DNA from: Acetobacteraceae bacterium
Lineage (GTDB): Bacteria; Pseudomonadota; Alphaproteobacteria; Zavarziniales; Zavarziniaceae
Assembly: GCA_947379865.1 (NCBI GenBank)
Contig: CANCOY010000009.1
Location: 1-49,390, forward strand
DNA: 49,390 bases
Direction: 5' to 3'
Part shown: one piece after another, positions 1 to 12,884 of the stretch
How positions within the stretch are numbered: position 1 is the stretch's first letter
How the letters are laid out: the number at the start of each line of letters is the position of its first letter
Position numbers and translations under genes: made by a program
The notes under the pieces: model-generated
The model's database searches: none
Told to the model about the DNA's origin: nothing
Seen by the model: only the letters and a program-made list of their open reading frames with translations

Positions 1-1508
1 ATGACGAAACGCAGCACCGCATTGCCCTCTTCATGCGCGTCACGCGCCAGAATACGGCTGGCCAGAAACGGAATGATCGTCAGCGACACCAGAAGCGAGG
101 CCGCAACCGTCAGCAGCACCGCCATTGGCAGGGAGCGGATGAACTTGCCCGCACCCTCAGGCAGGAACAGCAAGGGCAGGAAGGCAAAGCCCAGCACCGC
201 CGTGCAGCCAACCACGGCAACCGTAATTTCCGAGGTTGCGGAAATGGCGGCCTGCACCCGTGTTGTCCCACGCCGCAGATGGCGCGCGATGTTCTCGGTC
301 ACAACGATGGAGTCATCCACCAGGAGGCCCAGCGCCAGCACGAAGCCCGCGATGGACAGCTGATTAAGGCTGTAGCCAAACAATTGCAGCAGGGTAAGAC
401 CCACGGCGAGCGACAGCGGGATCGACAGCATCACCACAAGCGATGCCCTGATGCCAAGGGGCAGCAGTGTCAGCATGACAAGGCCAAGGGCGATGGCGAA
501 ATCGCGGAACAGCGACGAGAGCCGGTGTTCCACGTTCTCCGACTGATCAAACCCACGCTCAAGGGTGATGTCTGCGGGCAAAGAGGCGGAAAAACTGGCC
601 GCCGTTGCGCGGATCTGGTTGCGCACCGGGATGATGTTCTCACCTGCCTTCATGTTTGCAGTGATGAAGACCGCACGCTTGCCATCAAAGGCCGTGATGT
701 GGCGCTGCTCTTCCGCCGCCCAGGCGACAGTGGCGATGTCACGCACGCGAATGGTGCGGCCCTCAACAGCCCGGACGACGGTATTGCCAATCTCGTCGAG
801 GTTGGAGAAATCGCCTGTTGCCTTGACGGTAAAGCGCCGCCCGCTCACATGGACCGAGCCAAGGGGCAGGTTCAGCCCCTCTGCCTTCAGGGCGTCCGAC
901 ACAGCGGTGGCCGGCAGATGCAGTGCCGCCATGCGCCCCAGATCAAGAGAGATACGCACCTGGGGCATGTCCTCGCCCCAGACCTCGGTCTCGCGCACGC
1001 CGGGCACGCGGTCCAGCAGGTCTTTCAGGTCGTCCGCGCGCTTCTGCAGTTCATGGCCGCTGGCCGTCTGGCTGACAAGGGCCATCTGGACAATGTTTGT
1101 GTAACTTGTCTCATTGCGCTTGATATCGACGCGGGCAATGCCCTCCGGCAGGGTCGGCCGGACCGCATTCACCTCGCGCACCACCTCGTCATATTTGCGG
1201 TCGGGGTCGCTGTCCCAGCCGAAAAAGACGGTGACAAGGGTCAGCCCGTCACTGGAGGTGGACACGATCTTGTCGACATTGTCGAGGCTGTCGAGCGCAT
1301 CCTCCAGGGGGTCGGCGACCAGCTTTTCCATGTCGAGCGGGTCGGCACCCGGCAGCACCGCCACCACGGTGAAGATGGGCGTCGGAAAGGTCGGGTCCTC
1401 TGCCCGGGGGATAGTCAGAAAGGCGTTTACCCCCACGGCTGCCAGCATGGCAAAGACCACAAGGGTGAACTGCCATTGCCGAACGGCAAAGCCGGCAAGA
1501 CCGGTCAT
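1..1508 (-). CDS. RND efflux transporter, inner-membrane pump (partial, C-terminus off left edge)
   Basis: This is an open frame with no stop from the ATG at 1508 to the window edge, so about 502 codons are visible. The N-terminus reads MTGLAGFAVRQWQFTLVVF, with the first membrane segment at residues 12-32. A long periplasmic porter region follows, then several membrane segments. The fourth membrane segment carries LLVDDSIVVTEN, the RND signature with the paired aspartates of the proton relay. The family (AcrB/MexB, HAE-1) exports drugs, solvents or lipids using proton-motive force and normally has about 1000-1050 residues, so roughly half is here. The start has a GGAAGGAC ribosome site and lies 16 bases after the stop of the adaptor gene, so the two form one operon. 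The substrate cannot be told from sequence. Family call is secure. Confidence 0.93.
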   Translation of the reverse strand, partial: MTGLAGFAVRQWQFTLVVFAMLAAVGVNAFLTIPRAEDPTFPTPIFTVVAVLPGADPLDMEKLVADPLEDALDSLDNVDKIVSTSSDGLTLVTVFFGWDSDPDRKYDEVVREVNAVRPTLPEGIARVDIKRNETSYTNIVQMALVSQTASGHELQKRADDLKDLLDRVPGVRETEVWGEDMPQVRISLDLGRMAALHLPATAVSDALKAEGLNLPLGSVHVSGRRFTVKATGDFSNLDEIGNTVVRAVEGRTIRVRDIATVAWAAEEQRHITAFDGKRAVFITANMKAGENIIPVRNQIRATAASFSASLPADITLERGFDQSENVEHRLSSLFRDFAIALGLVMLTLLPLGIRASLVVMLSIPLSLAVGLTLLQLFGYSLNQLSIAGFVLALGLLVDDSIVVTENIARHLRRGTTRVQAAISATSEITVAVVGCTAVLGFAFLPLLFLPEGAGKFIRSLPMAVLLTVAASLLVSLTIIPFLASRILARDAHEEGNAVLRFV

Positions 1509-1524
1509 GGGGCGTCCTTCCGGT

Positions 1525-2631
1525 TCAGGGGGCGGTGCTGGACGAGGGCGCTGCCGCCTCCGCCGTGTCGGTGAGAGCGACCCTGTCACCCTCCCGCAGA
1601 TAGGCGGCGCCAGCGGTTACCACCATCTCGCCCGGTCGCAGGCCAGAGGTGATGCGCACCCCCGCGTCATCAATGCCGGCAACCACAATGCGGCGCCGTG
1701 TGGCCTGGCGGCTTGCCGCGTCCACCACAAACACCTGTGCCTCCTGGCCAAAGCCCTCGACAATGGCGCCGGCAGGAATGGCCAGAACCGCCTCCGGGTT
1801 CTCCGGTCGGGCGTGGATCAGCAGGCTGGCAACAAGGCCCGATGACAATACCCGGTCCGTCGGATCAAGGGTGATTTCCACATCGAACACGCCCGTAGCG
1901 GAGGCTGCCTTGGCGGCGATGCGGCTGACCTTTCCAGAAAACGGGGTGCTGATGCCGGAGATGCGGGCCTCTGCCCGGTCGCCGGGCGTCACGCGCACCA
2001 CATCGCGGTCGGCAAGGCCCGCGACAACGATATGGCCCCGGTCCATGTCGCCCAGCACCAGCACAGGCGTGCCGGCGGCCAGGATCTGCCCCGGCTCAAC
2101 CGTGCGGCGCAGGACCACGGCATTGGCGGGGGCAATGATGTCGGCAAGGCCGCGATTGAAGGCCACGCTGTCGCGGGTGGCGCGGGCCGCCTGCACCGCG
2201 GTGCGGGCATCATCCAGACGGGCCTTGGAGGCAAAGCCGCTGCTGGCCAGGGGCTCAAGCCGCGCCACGTCGCGATTGGCCTTGGCAAGGCCGGCGTCGG
2301 CCTCGCGAAGGCGGGCGGCAATGTCGCCGGGATCGAGCCGCGCCAGGTGATCCCCCGGTTTCACCCGGTCACCCTGATCAACATTTATGTCCTGAACGAT
2401 GCCGGCAATCAGAAAGGAGACAGGCACTTCGCGCTTGAACGCGGTGGTCCCGGTCGCGGCAATGTCGCCAAGGCCAGGTGCCGGGGCAACCAGGGCGACG
2501 GATACCCGGGTGTCCGGCCGGGTCGCTTCGGTTTCCGTCCCCGAGCGTGCGTCACAGCCAGCCAAAAGGGGCGCAAGGGCAAGTGCGCCCATGGCGGCCG
2601 CGATAAGGCTCCGGATACGTGTCTGGTTCAT
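1525..2631 (-). CDS. RND membrane-fusion (adaptor) lipoprotein
   Basis: The 368-residue product is a periplasmic adaptor of the HlyD/AcrA type that links an RND pump to an outer-membrane channel. The start at 2631 was preferred over an earlier in-frame start because it begins MNQTRIRSLIAAAMGALALA and leads into a lipobox LLAGC with the lipidated cysteine at residue 26. The residue after it is Asp, which in E. coli favours retention in the inner membrane. A lipoyl-like half (GDRVKPGDHLARLDPGD), a helical hairpin (about 105-165), the second lipoyl half (VEPGQ) and beta-barrel segments follow. It precedes the pump gene by 16 bases. A sigma-70-like promoter lies upstream at 2676-2703. No outer-membrane factor gene is visible nearby. 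Confidence 0.92.
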   Translation of the reverse strand: MNQTRIRSLIAAAMGALALAPLLAGCDARSGTETEATRPDTRVSVALVAPAPGLGDIAATGTTAFKREVPVSFLIAGIVQDINVDQGDRVKPGDHLARLDPGDIAARLREADAGLAKANRDVARLEPLASSGFASKARLDDARTAVQAARATRDSVAFNRGLADIIAPANAVVLRRTVEPGQILAAGTPVLVLGDMDRGHIVVAGLADRDVVRVTPGDRAEARISGISTPFSGKVSRIAAKAASATGVFDVEITLDPTDRVLSSGLVASLLIHARPENPEAVLAIPAGAIVEGFGQEAQVFVVDAASRQATRRRIVVAGIDDAGVRITSGLRPGEMVVTAGAAYLREGDRVALTDTAEAAAPSSSTAP

Positions 2632-2675
2632 GCGGGGGCGCCCAGGTAAATTATCAACGGTAAGTGAACAGCCGT

Positions 2676-2703
2676 AATATAAGCAGTCCTCCCCTTCTGA
2701 CAA
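2676..2703 (-). promoter_or_regulatory. Sigma-70-like promoter for the adaptor/RND operon
   Basis: Reading the minus strand, TTGTCA (2698-2703, 5 of 6 consensus) is followed after 16 bases by TATATT (2676-2681, 5 of 6). The AT-rich -10 stands out in GC-rich surroundings. It is 45 bases upstream of the adaptor ATG. The -35 box sits in the loop of the hairpin at 2688-2717. The match is by eye and not experimentally supported. Confidence 0.5.
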
Positions 2704-2717
2704 GGTGGCGGGGGAGG
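2688..2717 (-). terminator. Hairpin after nhaA, possible terminator
   Basis: A 7-base-pair perfect stem (CCTCCCC at 2688-2694 with GGGGAGG at 2711-2717) encloses a 16-base loop about 30 bases past the nhaA stop. There is no uridine run after it on the minus strand, so it may be a weak or Rho-assisted terminator. It overlaps the -35 of the next promoter. Confidence 0.35.
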
Positions 2718-2747
2718 GAAATTGGCATGTTGATGCCCGCACAAAGC

Positions 2748-3929
2748 CTAGCGTGCTGGCGCTACCCGCCAAAGCCAGACCAGGCCAAGCAGGGCCGAGA
2801 GCAGGGAGCCGGCGAGGATCCCGGCCCGCGCCTCTTCAACCAGACGCGGCTGATCAAAGGCAAGGTCGCCAATAAACAGGCTCATGGTGAAACCGATGCC
2901 ACACAGCATGGCGACACCCGCAAAGGCCTTCAGACTTGCACCCGATGGCAGGTGCGCCAGGCCAAGCCGCACCATAAGCAGGCTGGCCCCCATCACCCCC
3001 AGAGGCTTGCCGATGACCAGCCCCAGAATGATGCCCAAGGGCACCGCATCGCCCAGAGACCCAGGGCTGAGCCCGGCCAGCGGCAGTCCTGCGTTGCACA
3101 GGCCAAAGAGTGGCAGCACAAGACAGGCCACAAAGGGCTGCAGCCTGTGCTCCAGCCGCAACAGCGGTGACAGGGCAGGCTCAGCCGAGACCCGCAGCGG
3201 GATCGTCATGGCCAGGATGACACCCGCAAGGGTGGCGTGAACGCCTGAATTGAGCAGGGAAAGCCAAAGAACCGGGGCGATCAGCAGATAAGGCCACAGC
3301 GACCTGACCCCACCACGGTTGAGGCTGCAAAGGGCCAGCACGGCAAGCCCCGCAAAGCTGAACGCCAGCCACGAGATCTGACCGGTGTAGAAGACCGCGA
3401 TGATCACGACGGCGCCAAGATCATCGATGATGGCAAGCGCCGAAAGAAAGACCTTCAGGCTGGCCGGCACACGCCTGCCCAGCAGGGAAAGGGCGGCAAG
3501 GGCAAAGGCAATGTCGGTCGCGGCGGGAATGGCCCAGCCACCAAGAGCGGCGGGATCACGCAAGGCGACGCCAAGATAGAGCAGCGCCGGCACCGCCATG
3601 CCACCCACCGCCGCCCCTATGGGAAGGGCTGCCTTGCGGACGGAAGCCAGTTCACCGGCCAGCAATTCCCGCTTGATCTCCAGGCCGACGAGCAGGAAAA
3701 AGCCCGCCATCAGCCCATCGTTGACAATTTCGCGCAGGGAAAGTCCGCCATGAAAAAGCCCCGGCGGCAGCGGGCTGGCCCAGTCAAGCAGCGCCTGATA
3801 GGCGGAATTCCAGGGTGAATTTGCCAGGCCAATGGCAAGGATGGCGCCTGTAACCAGCAGAGTGGTGCAATTTCCAAGGCCCGCACGCAGCCTTTGCAGC
3901 CATGCCTGTGCCTTGCTGGTGGCCACCAT
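2748..3929 (-). CDS. nhaA: Na+/H+ antiporter NhaA
   Basis: The 393-residue protein matches the NhaA family in length (E. coli 388) and sequence. It exports Na+ or Li+ in exchange for protons across the inner membrane. About twelve hydrophobic segments are seen. Diagnostic features are VGLEIKRELLAGEL (81-94), the conserved ATDIAFALA with Asp139, and the ion-binding pair in LAIIDDLGAVV (Asp169-Asp170). The ATG at 3929 lies 18 bases after the stop of the YcgN-like gene, so it is probably co-transcribed with gltBD-ycgN. That is an unusual setting for nhaA and could link ion homeostasis to nitrogen assimilation, although read-through may have no functional meaning. Confidence 0.96.
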   Translation of the reverse strand: MVATSKAQAWLQRLRAGLGNCTTLLVTGAILAIGLANSPWNSAYQALLDWASPLPPGLFHGGLSLREIVNDGLMAGFFLLVGLEIKRELLAGELASVRKAALPIGAAVGGMAVPALLYLGVALRDPAALGGWAIPAATDIAFALAALSLLGRRVPASLKVFLSALAIIDDLGAVVIIAVFYTGQISWLAFSFAGLAVLALCSLNRGGVRSLWPYLLIAPVLWLSLLNSGVHATLAGVILAMTIPLRVSAEPALSPLLRLEHRLQPFVACLVLPLFGLCNAGLPLAGLSPGSLGDAVPLGIILGLVIGKPLGVMGASLLMVRLGLAHLPSGASLKAFAGVAMLCGIGFTMSLFIGDLAFDQPRLVEEARAGILAGSLLSALLGLVWLWRVAPAR

Positions 3930-3947
3930 GGCTGCCGGGCCCGCCCG

Positions 3948-4475
3948 TCAGTCCTGGTTCGGCCAGTCGACGATGCGGGCCATGTAATCCTGATCGTCGA
4001 GGATCTCTGTCTCGCAGCCAACACGCTGGCGGATCGACATGCCAGAAACATGGACCGATTCAGGATCGCCCGTCACCAGCGGGTGCCAGTCGGGCAGATC
4101 GCGCCCTTCGTGGACGCGCCGATAGGCACAGCTCTGGGGCATGAAATTGAGGGCCGCCAGGTTGGTGGGCGACAGCTTCACGCAATCGGGTACCCGGCGG
4201 CTGCGATGGCCATAGTCGGTGCAGCGGGCCGTGACTCGGTCGAGCAGGCGGCAGGCCACATCGGTGAAGTGGATCTGCCCCGTGTCCTCGTCCTCAAGTT
4301 TGATCAGGCAGCACTTGCCGCAGCCATCGCACAGTGCTTCCCACTCGCTGCGGCTGAGGGCGTCGAGCGCCTTCAGCCGCCAGTAACCCGGCGCAAGATT
4401 GGGAATGGCCCGGGGGGCGGTCAGCGGGGCAACTCGCTTTCGCCCATGAGGTAACGATCTACCGCATGGGCGCAC
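3948..4475 (-). CDS. YcgN/UPF0260-type cysteine-cluster protein
   Basis: The product of about 175 residues belongs to the UPF0260 (YcgN, YkgJ-like zinc/iron-chelating) family, whose biochemical role is unknown. The signature LCDGCGKCC lies near residues 48-56. Further conserved cysteines lie in ACRLL, PDCVKL, SCAYRR and VGCET, giving the family's cysteine cluster. WHPLVTGD is also conserved. No ATG, GTG or TTG occurs in frame between the end of gltD and the DGC motif. The start must therefore lie inside gltD, either GTG at 4475 (55-base overlap, chosen) or GTG at 4499. This overlap implies translation coupled to gltD. The family call is firm; the start is uncertain. Confidence 0.88.
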   Translation of the reverse strand: MRPCGRSLPHGRKRVAPLTAPRAIPNLAPGYWRLKALDALSRSEWEALCDGCGKCCLIKLEDEDTGQIHFTDVACRLLDRVTARCTDYGHRSRRVPDCVKLSPTNLAALNFMPQSCAYRRVHEGRDLPDWHPLVTGDPESVHVSGMSIRQRVGCETEILDDQDYMARIVDWPNQD

Positions 4476-5872
4476 TGGCGGCCCTCGCGGATGGCCCACA
4501 CCACCAGCGACTGGCCACGCCGCATGTCACCACAGGCAAAGACCTTCTGGACCGAAGTCTCATAGGCCTCGGTATTGGCCGCCACATTGCCGCGTGCATC
4601 AAGCGCCACGCCCGACTGGTCCACCAGACCCTGGCGGATCGGGCCAACAAAGCCCATGGCGAGGAAGACGAGATCGGCCTTCAACTCGAATGTGCTGCCC
4701 TCAACTTCGCGCATCTGGGTGCGGCCGTCTTCGCCGCGTACCCACTCCACGCGCACACATTCCAGCGCCTCGATGCGGCCGTCGCGGCCGATGGCACGCT
4801 TGGTCAGCACCGCAAAGTCGCGCTCGCAGCCCTCTTCATGGGAAGACGACGTGCGCATGCGCAGCGGCCAATCCGGCCAGGTGAGGGACTTGTTCTCACG
4901 CGCCGGGGGTTCCGGCATGATTTCCAGCTGCGTTACCGAGGCCGCACCATGGCGGTTGGACGTGCCGATGCAGTCAGAGCCGGTGTCGCCACCGCCGATG
5001 ACCACCACATGCTTGCCCTTGGCACTCAGGGTGCCACGCGGTGCGGCACGCGCCTCGTCGTCGCCGGCCACGCGCTTGTTCTGCTGGGCCAGGAACTCCA
5101 TGGCGAAATGGATGCCCGTCAGCTCACGCCCCTGGATCTCCAGATCGCGCGGCTTCTCGGCCCCACCCGCCATGACCACGGCATCAAAATTGTCGGTCAG
5201 CGCCTTGAACGGCATGGTCACGCCGATCTCGACACCGGGACGGAACTCGACACCTTCGCCTTCCATCTGGCGCACGCGCCGGTCGATGAGGTGCTTTTCC
5301 ATCTTGAAGTCGGGAATGCCATAGCGCAGCAGGCCGCCGATACGGTCGTTCTTCTCGAACACCGTCACGGCATGGCCAGCACGTGCCAGCTGCTGGGCGG
5401 CGGCCAGGCCACCGGGGCCAGAGCCCACCACGGCAACCCGCTTGTGCGTCTGCCGTGTCGCCCGGTTTGGCGCGATCCAGCCTTCCTGCCAGCCCCGATC
5501 AACAATCTCGCACTCGACCGTCTTGATGGTGACGGGGTTGTCCTGAATGTTCAGGGTGCACGAGGCCTCGCACGGGGCGGGGCAGATGCGGCCGGTAAAC
5601 TCAGGGAAATTATTCGTCGAGTGCAGGTTGTCGAGCGCATCGCGCCACTGCCCGGAATAAACAAGGTTATTCCAGTCCGGGATCAGATTGTTGACCGGGC
5701 AGCCGTTGTGACAGAACGGGATGCCGCAATCCATGCAGCGCGCCGCCTGCTGCACCACTTCCTCTTGGGGCAGAGGAACCACGAACTCTTTCCAGGTCCG
5801 CAGGCGCGCCTCGGGCTTTTCATACCCACGGTCGTGGCGCTCGATTTCAAGAAAGCCAGTAGCCTTGCCCAT
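4421..5872 (-). CDS. gltD: Glutamate synthase (NADPH) small subunit GltD
   Basis: The 483-residue flavoprotein passes electrons from NADPH to the large subunit GltB for synthesis of glutamate from glutamine and 2-oxoglutarate. N-terminal iron-sulfur cysteines are seen in CMDCGIPFCHNGCPV (46-60) and CPAPCEASC (about 102-110). An FAD-binding VVGSGPGGLAAA and an NADPH-binding VVIGGGDTGSDC follow, and the C-terminal FACGDMRRGQS is typical of the fold. The start at 5872 (MGKATGFLEIERHDRGYEKP) matches family N-termini; a much longer open frame upstream is only the out-of-frame tail of gltB. It lies 31 bases after the gltB stop in the same operon. Confidence 0.97.
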   Translation of the reverse strand: MGKATGFLEIERHDRGYEKPEARLRTWKEFVVPLPQEEVVQQAARCMDCGIPFCHNGCPVNNLIPDWNNLVYSGQWRDALDNLHSTNNFPEFTGRICPAPCEASCTLNIQDNPVTIKTVECEIVDRGWQEGWIAPNRATRQTHKRVAVVGSGPGGLAAAQQLARAGHAVTVFEKNDRIGGLLRYGIPDFKMEKHLIDRRVRQMEGEGVEFRPGVEIGVTMPFKALTDNFDAVVMAGGAEKPRDLEIQGRELTGIHFAMEFLAQQNKRVAGDDEARAAPRGTLSAKGKHVVVIGGGDTGSDCIGTSNRHGAASVTQLEIMPEPPARENKSLTWPDWPLRMRTSSSHEEGCERDFAVLTKRAIGRDGRIEALECVRVEWVRGEDGRTQMREVEGSTFELKADLVFLAMGFVGPIRQGLVDQSGVALDARGNVAANTEAYETSVQKVFACGDMRRGQSLVVWAIREGRQCAHAVDRYLMGESELPR

Positions 5873-5903
5873 CAGGATGCTCCGGAAGCGTAGTCGCTGT
5901 GTG

Positions 5904-10541
<4,638 letters not shown>

Positions 10542-10727
10542 GCGGGCGCAATCCTTGCTCTCAGGCACGCGGACCGGATGGCCAACGTGTCTACTACTTC
10601 TGGCGGATCTGCCTTTTTAATGACAAGCCCGAGGTTTGCAAGGTTTACCACATGCCTGAGCAAATGGTCACATGGCCGCACCCTGCTTTCCCATAAGGAA
10701 AGTAGATGCCGCATGCCCCCTGCCAAG

Positions 10728-10762
10728 GGTCCGGAGTGCCAGAGGCCAACCTTCTCCGGACC
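10728..10762 (-). other. Inverted repeat in the gltB upstream region
   Basis: GGTCCGGAG (10728-10736) and CTCCGGACC (10754-10762) form a perfect 9-base-pair stem with a 17-base loop. A second small stem, CCGGGC/GCCCGG, lies at 10771-10788. The 272-base space 10542-10813 holds these two hairpins and an AT-richer patch near 10615-10660 where a gltB promoter would be expected, but no convincing -35/-10 pair was found. The hairpins lie just after the P450 stop, so they may terminate that transcript. Confidence 0.4.
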
Positions 10763-10813
10763 TCGGTGAACCGGGCGTGCTGGCCCGGCCCCCCTTGGTC
10801 TGTCTGTCGCCGG

Positions 10814-12067
10814 TCAGGCTGGGATGCGCACCTGCATGGAGGCATAGCCCTTGACGAAGCTGGAGTGCACCCGCTCGGGCTCACCAATGACTTCAATCCG
10901 GTCAAAGCGCTTGAGCATCTCTTCCAGCAGGATCTTGAGCTGCAGTTCGGCCAGACGGTTGCCAACACAGCGGTGAATGCCAAACCCGAACGACAGATGC
11001 TGGCGCGGCCGGGGCCGCTCGATGTTCAGCACATCGGGATTCTCGATCACGTCCTCGTCGCGATTGCCCGAGACATACCACATGGCGACCCTGTCGCCCT
11101 TGCGGATGGTCTTGCCGCCAATCTCATGGTCGGCCAGGGCAGTGCGGCGCATATAGGCCAGCGGCGTCTGCCAGCGGATGATCTCCGAGACGGCCGGGTG
11201 CACCAGTTCGGGATTGGCCTTCAGCTTTGCCCATTGGTCGGGAAACTGGTTGAAGGCATAAATGGTGCCCGACATGGAATTGCGGGTGGTGTCATTGCCG
11301 CCGACGATCAGCAGGATCAGGTTCCCCAGGAACTCCATCTTGTCCATGTTCCGGGTGGCCTCGCCATGGGCCAGCATGGAAATGAGGTCGGGCTGGGGCG
11401 GCGCATTGATGCGCTCGTTCCACAGGCCCATGAAATACTGGACGCATTCCAGCAGTTCGGCCTGACGCGCCTCTTCGGTGGTGTAGATGGGTGAACCGGC
11501 GCTGGCCGTCGCAATGTCCGACCAGCGGGTCAGCTTGCGCCGGTCTTCCCAGGGGAAGTCGAACAGGGTCGCCAGCATCTGGGTGGTCAGTTCGATCGAG
11601 ACGAGGTCGACCCAGTCGAACACCTCGCCGCGCGGCAATTCGTCCAGCGTCTTGCAGATGCGCTCGCGGATCGTGCCCTCCATCCGCGCCAGATTGTCGG
11701 GCGAGACGATGGGCGTGACGACCTTGCGCTGGGCGTCGTGCTTGGGCTGATCCATGGCGATGAACATGGGCATGACAAAGTCATCATCCATGTCGCGCAG
11801 GGTAATGCCGCCCAGATGGGCATCGGACGAGAACACCTGATGGTTGGTGTCGATCGCCATGATGTCGTGATAGCGCGTGATCGACCAATAGGGGCCGAAC
11901 TCGCCATGGGCGCAGTAATGGATCGGGTCTTCCTTGCGCAGCCGCTCGAAATAGGGCCAGAAGCTGTCCGTCCTGAACAGCACCGGGTTGGCGACGTCGA
12001 ATTCTGCAAGCGGCTTGGTCCAGGCTTCAGCAACCAGATCGCTATGTTCTATTGACCCATCACCCAT
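10814..12067 (-). CDS. Cytochrome P450
   Basis: The 417-residue soluble class I-type P450 would insert one oxygen atom into an organic substrate using external ferredoxin and reductase partners, neither of which is visible here. The I-helix oxygen-activation motif is GGNDTTRNS, the K-helix ExxR is EIIR, and the haem loop is FGFGIHRCVGNRLAE with the cysteine ligand at residue 367. The overall look is of actinobacterial/proteobacterial CYP families acting on sterol, terpene or fatty-acid-like substrates; the subfamily is not assigned. ATG 12067 is preceded by AGGAGG at an 8-base spacing, which decides it over an upstream in-frame start at 12115. A small dyad lies upstream at 12141-12153. Confidence 0.95.
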   Translation of the reverse strand: MGDGSIEHSDLVAEAWTKPLAEFDVANPVLFRTDSFWPYFERLRKEDPIHYCAHGEFGPYWSITRYHDIMAIDTNHQVFSSDAHLGGITLRDMDDDFVMPMFIAMDQPKHDAQRKVVTPIVSPDNLARMEGTIRERICKTLDELPRGEVFDWVDLVSIELTTQMLATLFDFPWEDRRKLTRWSDIATASAGSPIYTTEEARQAELLECVQYFMGLWNERINAPPQPDLISMLAHGEATRNMDKMEFLGNLILLIVGGNDTTRNSMSGTIYAFNQFPDQWAKLKANPELVHPAVSEIIRWQTPLAYMRRTALADHEIGGKTIRKGDRVAMWYVSGNRDEDVIENPDVLNIERPRPRQHLSFGFGIHRCVGNRLAELQLKILLEEMLKRFDRIEVIGEPERVHSSFVKGYASMQVRIPA

Positions 12068-12140
12068 GACCCATTCCTCCTGGAAGCTCCCGAACCGGTG
12101 ATCATTTAACGTCACCTGTTGTGAATCATCCCATCAGAAA

Positions 12141-12153
12141 ACAGGCTGCCTGT
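12141..12153 (-). promoter_or_regulatory. Short dyad upstream of the P450 gene, candidate operator
   Basis: ACAGGC-T-GCCTGT is a perfect inverted repeat of two 6-base arms around one central base, 73 bases upstream of the P450 ATG. It resembles the size of a repressor operator half-pair, but no regulator gene adjoins it. The -10/-35 boxes are unclear. Confidence 0.3.
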
Positions 12154-12191
12154 CATCATTGGTGTTGGGGCCAGAACGGCGGCCTTGCCCA

Positions 12192-12800
12192 CTATTGGGC
12201 ATAGCTGGGGGGTTCAGGCTCGACGCAAAGCGTTGCCACCACATCGGGGCCAAGTGGCGCGCCCTGGCTGGCGCCCAGCTTCAGAAACTGCCGGTCGGCC
12301 GAGGCGAGGAAGGCCGGCAGGCTGACCCGAAACCTGAGTTCCGTGTCGGCGATCATCACCGGGTCGTTCAGGGTGTCTGAAATTGGTCCCGCAAGGGGAC
12401 GGCGCGGAATGGCGCCAGCCGGCGCATCTGCCGGCAACAGGCTGGGCGCCCCCTTTGGCGGGGTTGCGAAGGGCGTGCGGTACTCGGCCAGTTCGGCTGG
12501 CGTGATATCGCCATTGCCGTCCAGGTCCATCACCTTGAACTGGCGGCGGGCGTCGGCCAGAAACTCCTCCCGGCTGATCGCGCCGTTGCGGTCGCGGTCG
12601 GCCTCGCTAAACCAGCGTGCCAGCGCCTGATCACAGGGGGGATAGCCCCGTGGGCCACCGGTCATGGGCTCCCCATTCGGGCTGAAGCGGACGGCATAAG
12701 GCGTGGGTGGCCGCAAGGGCATGTCCCCGGCGCAGGCGCTGACAAGCAGCACCAGGGCACAACCGGAAATGGCCGCACGCGTCAGTCGGGATTTGGGCAT
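12192..12800 (-). CDS. EF-hand domain lipoprotein
   Basis: The 202-residue protein begins with a signal peptide ending in a lipobox-like VSAC (cysteine near residue 23). It should therefore be a membrane-anchored periplasmic or surface lipoprotein. Two calcium-binding loops are seen, DRDRNGAISREEF and DLDGNGDITPAEL, each with Asp/Asn/Asp ligands and the terminal Glu of an EF-hand. The C-terminal third (VMIADTELRFRVSLPAFLASADRQF) has no domain I recognise. GGAGGA lies 6 bases before the ATG at 12800. Calcium sensing or storage in the envelope is a family-level inference. It sits between the P450 and the adenylate-forming enzyme on the same strand without tight linkage. Confidence 0.85.
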   Translation of the reverse strand: MPKSRLTRAAISGCALVLLVSACAGDMPLRPPTPYAVRFSPNGEPMTGGPRGYPPCDQALARWFSEADRDRNGAISREEFLADARRQFKVMDLDGNGDITPAELAEYRTPFATPPKGAPSLLPADAPAGAIPRRPLAGPISDTLNDPVMIADTELRFRVSLPAFLASADRQFLKLGASQGAPLGPDVVATLCVEPEPPSYAQ

Positions 12801-12884
12801 CTGCTGTCCTCCACAGAGGAGCAGCCTCGGTCATCCCGCGTGCTGGAACAAGTGCTGACGGCAACGATTCCCGGTCTGCACAGA

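Noticed and set aside
33..1574. Long plus-strand frame of 513 codons opposite the RND pump
   Set aside because: The minus strand encodes a clear RND transporter with its signature motif; the plus-strand translation is low-complexity and has no recognisable family, as expected from GC-rich antisense.
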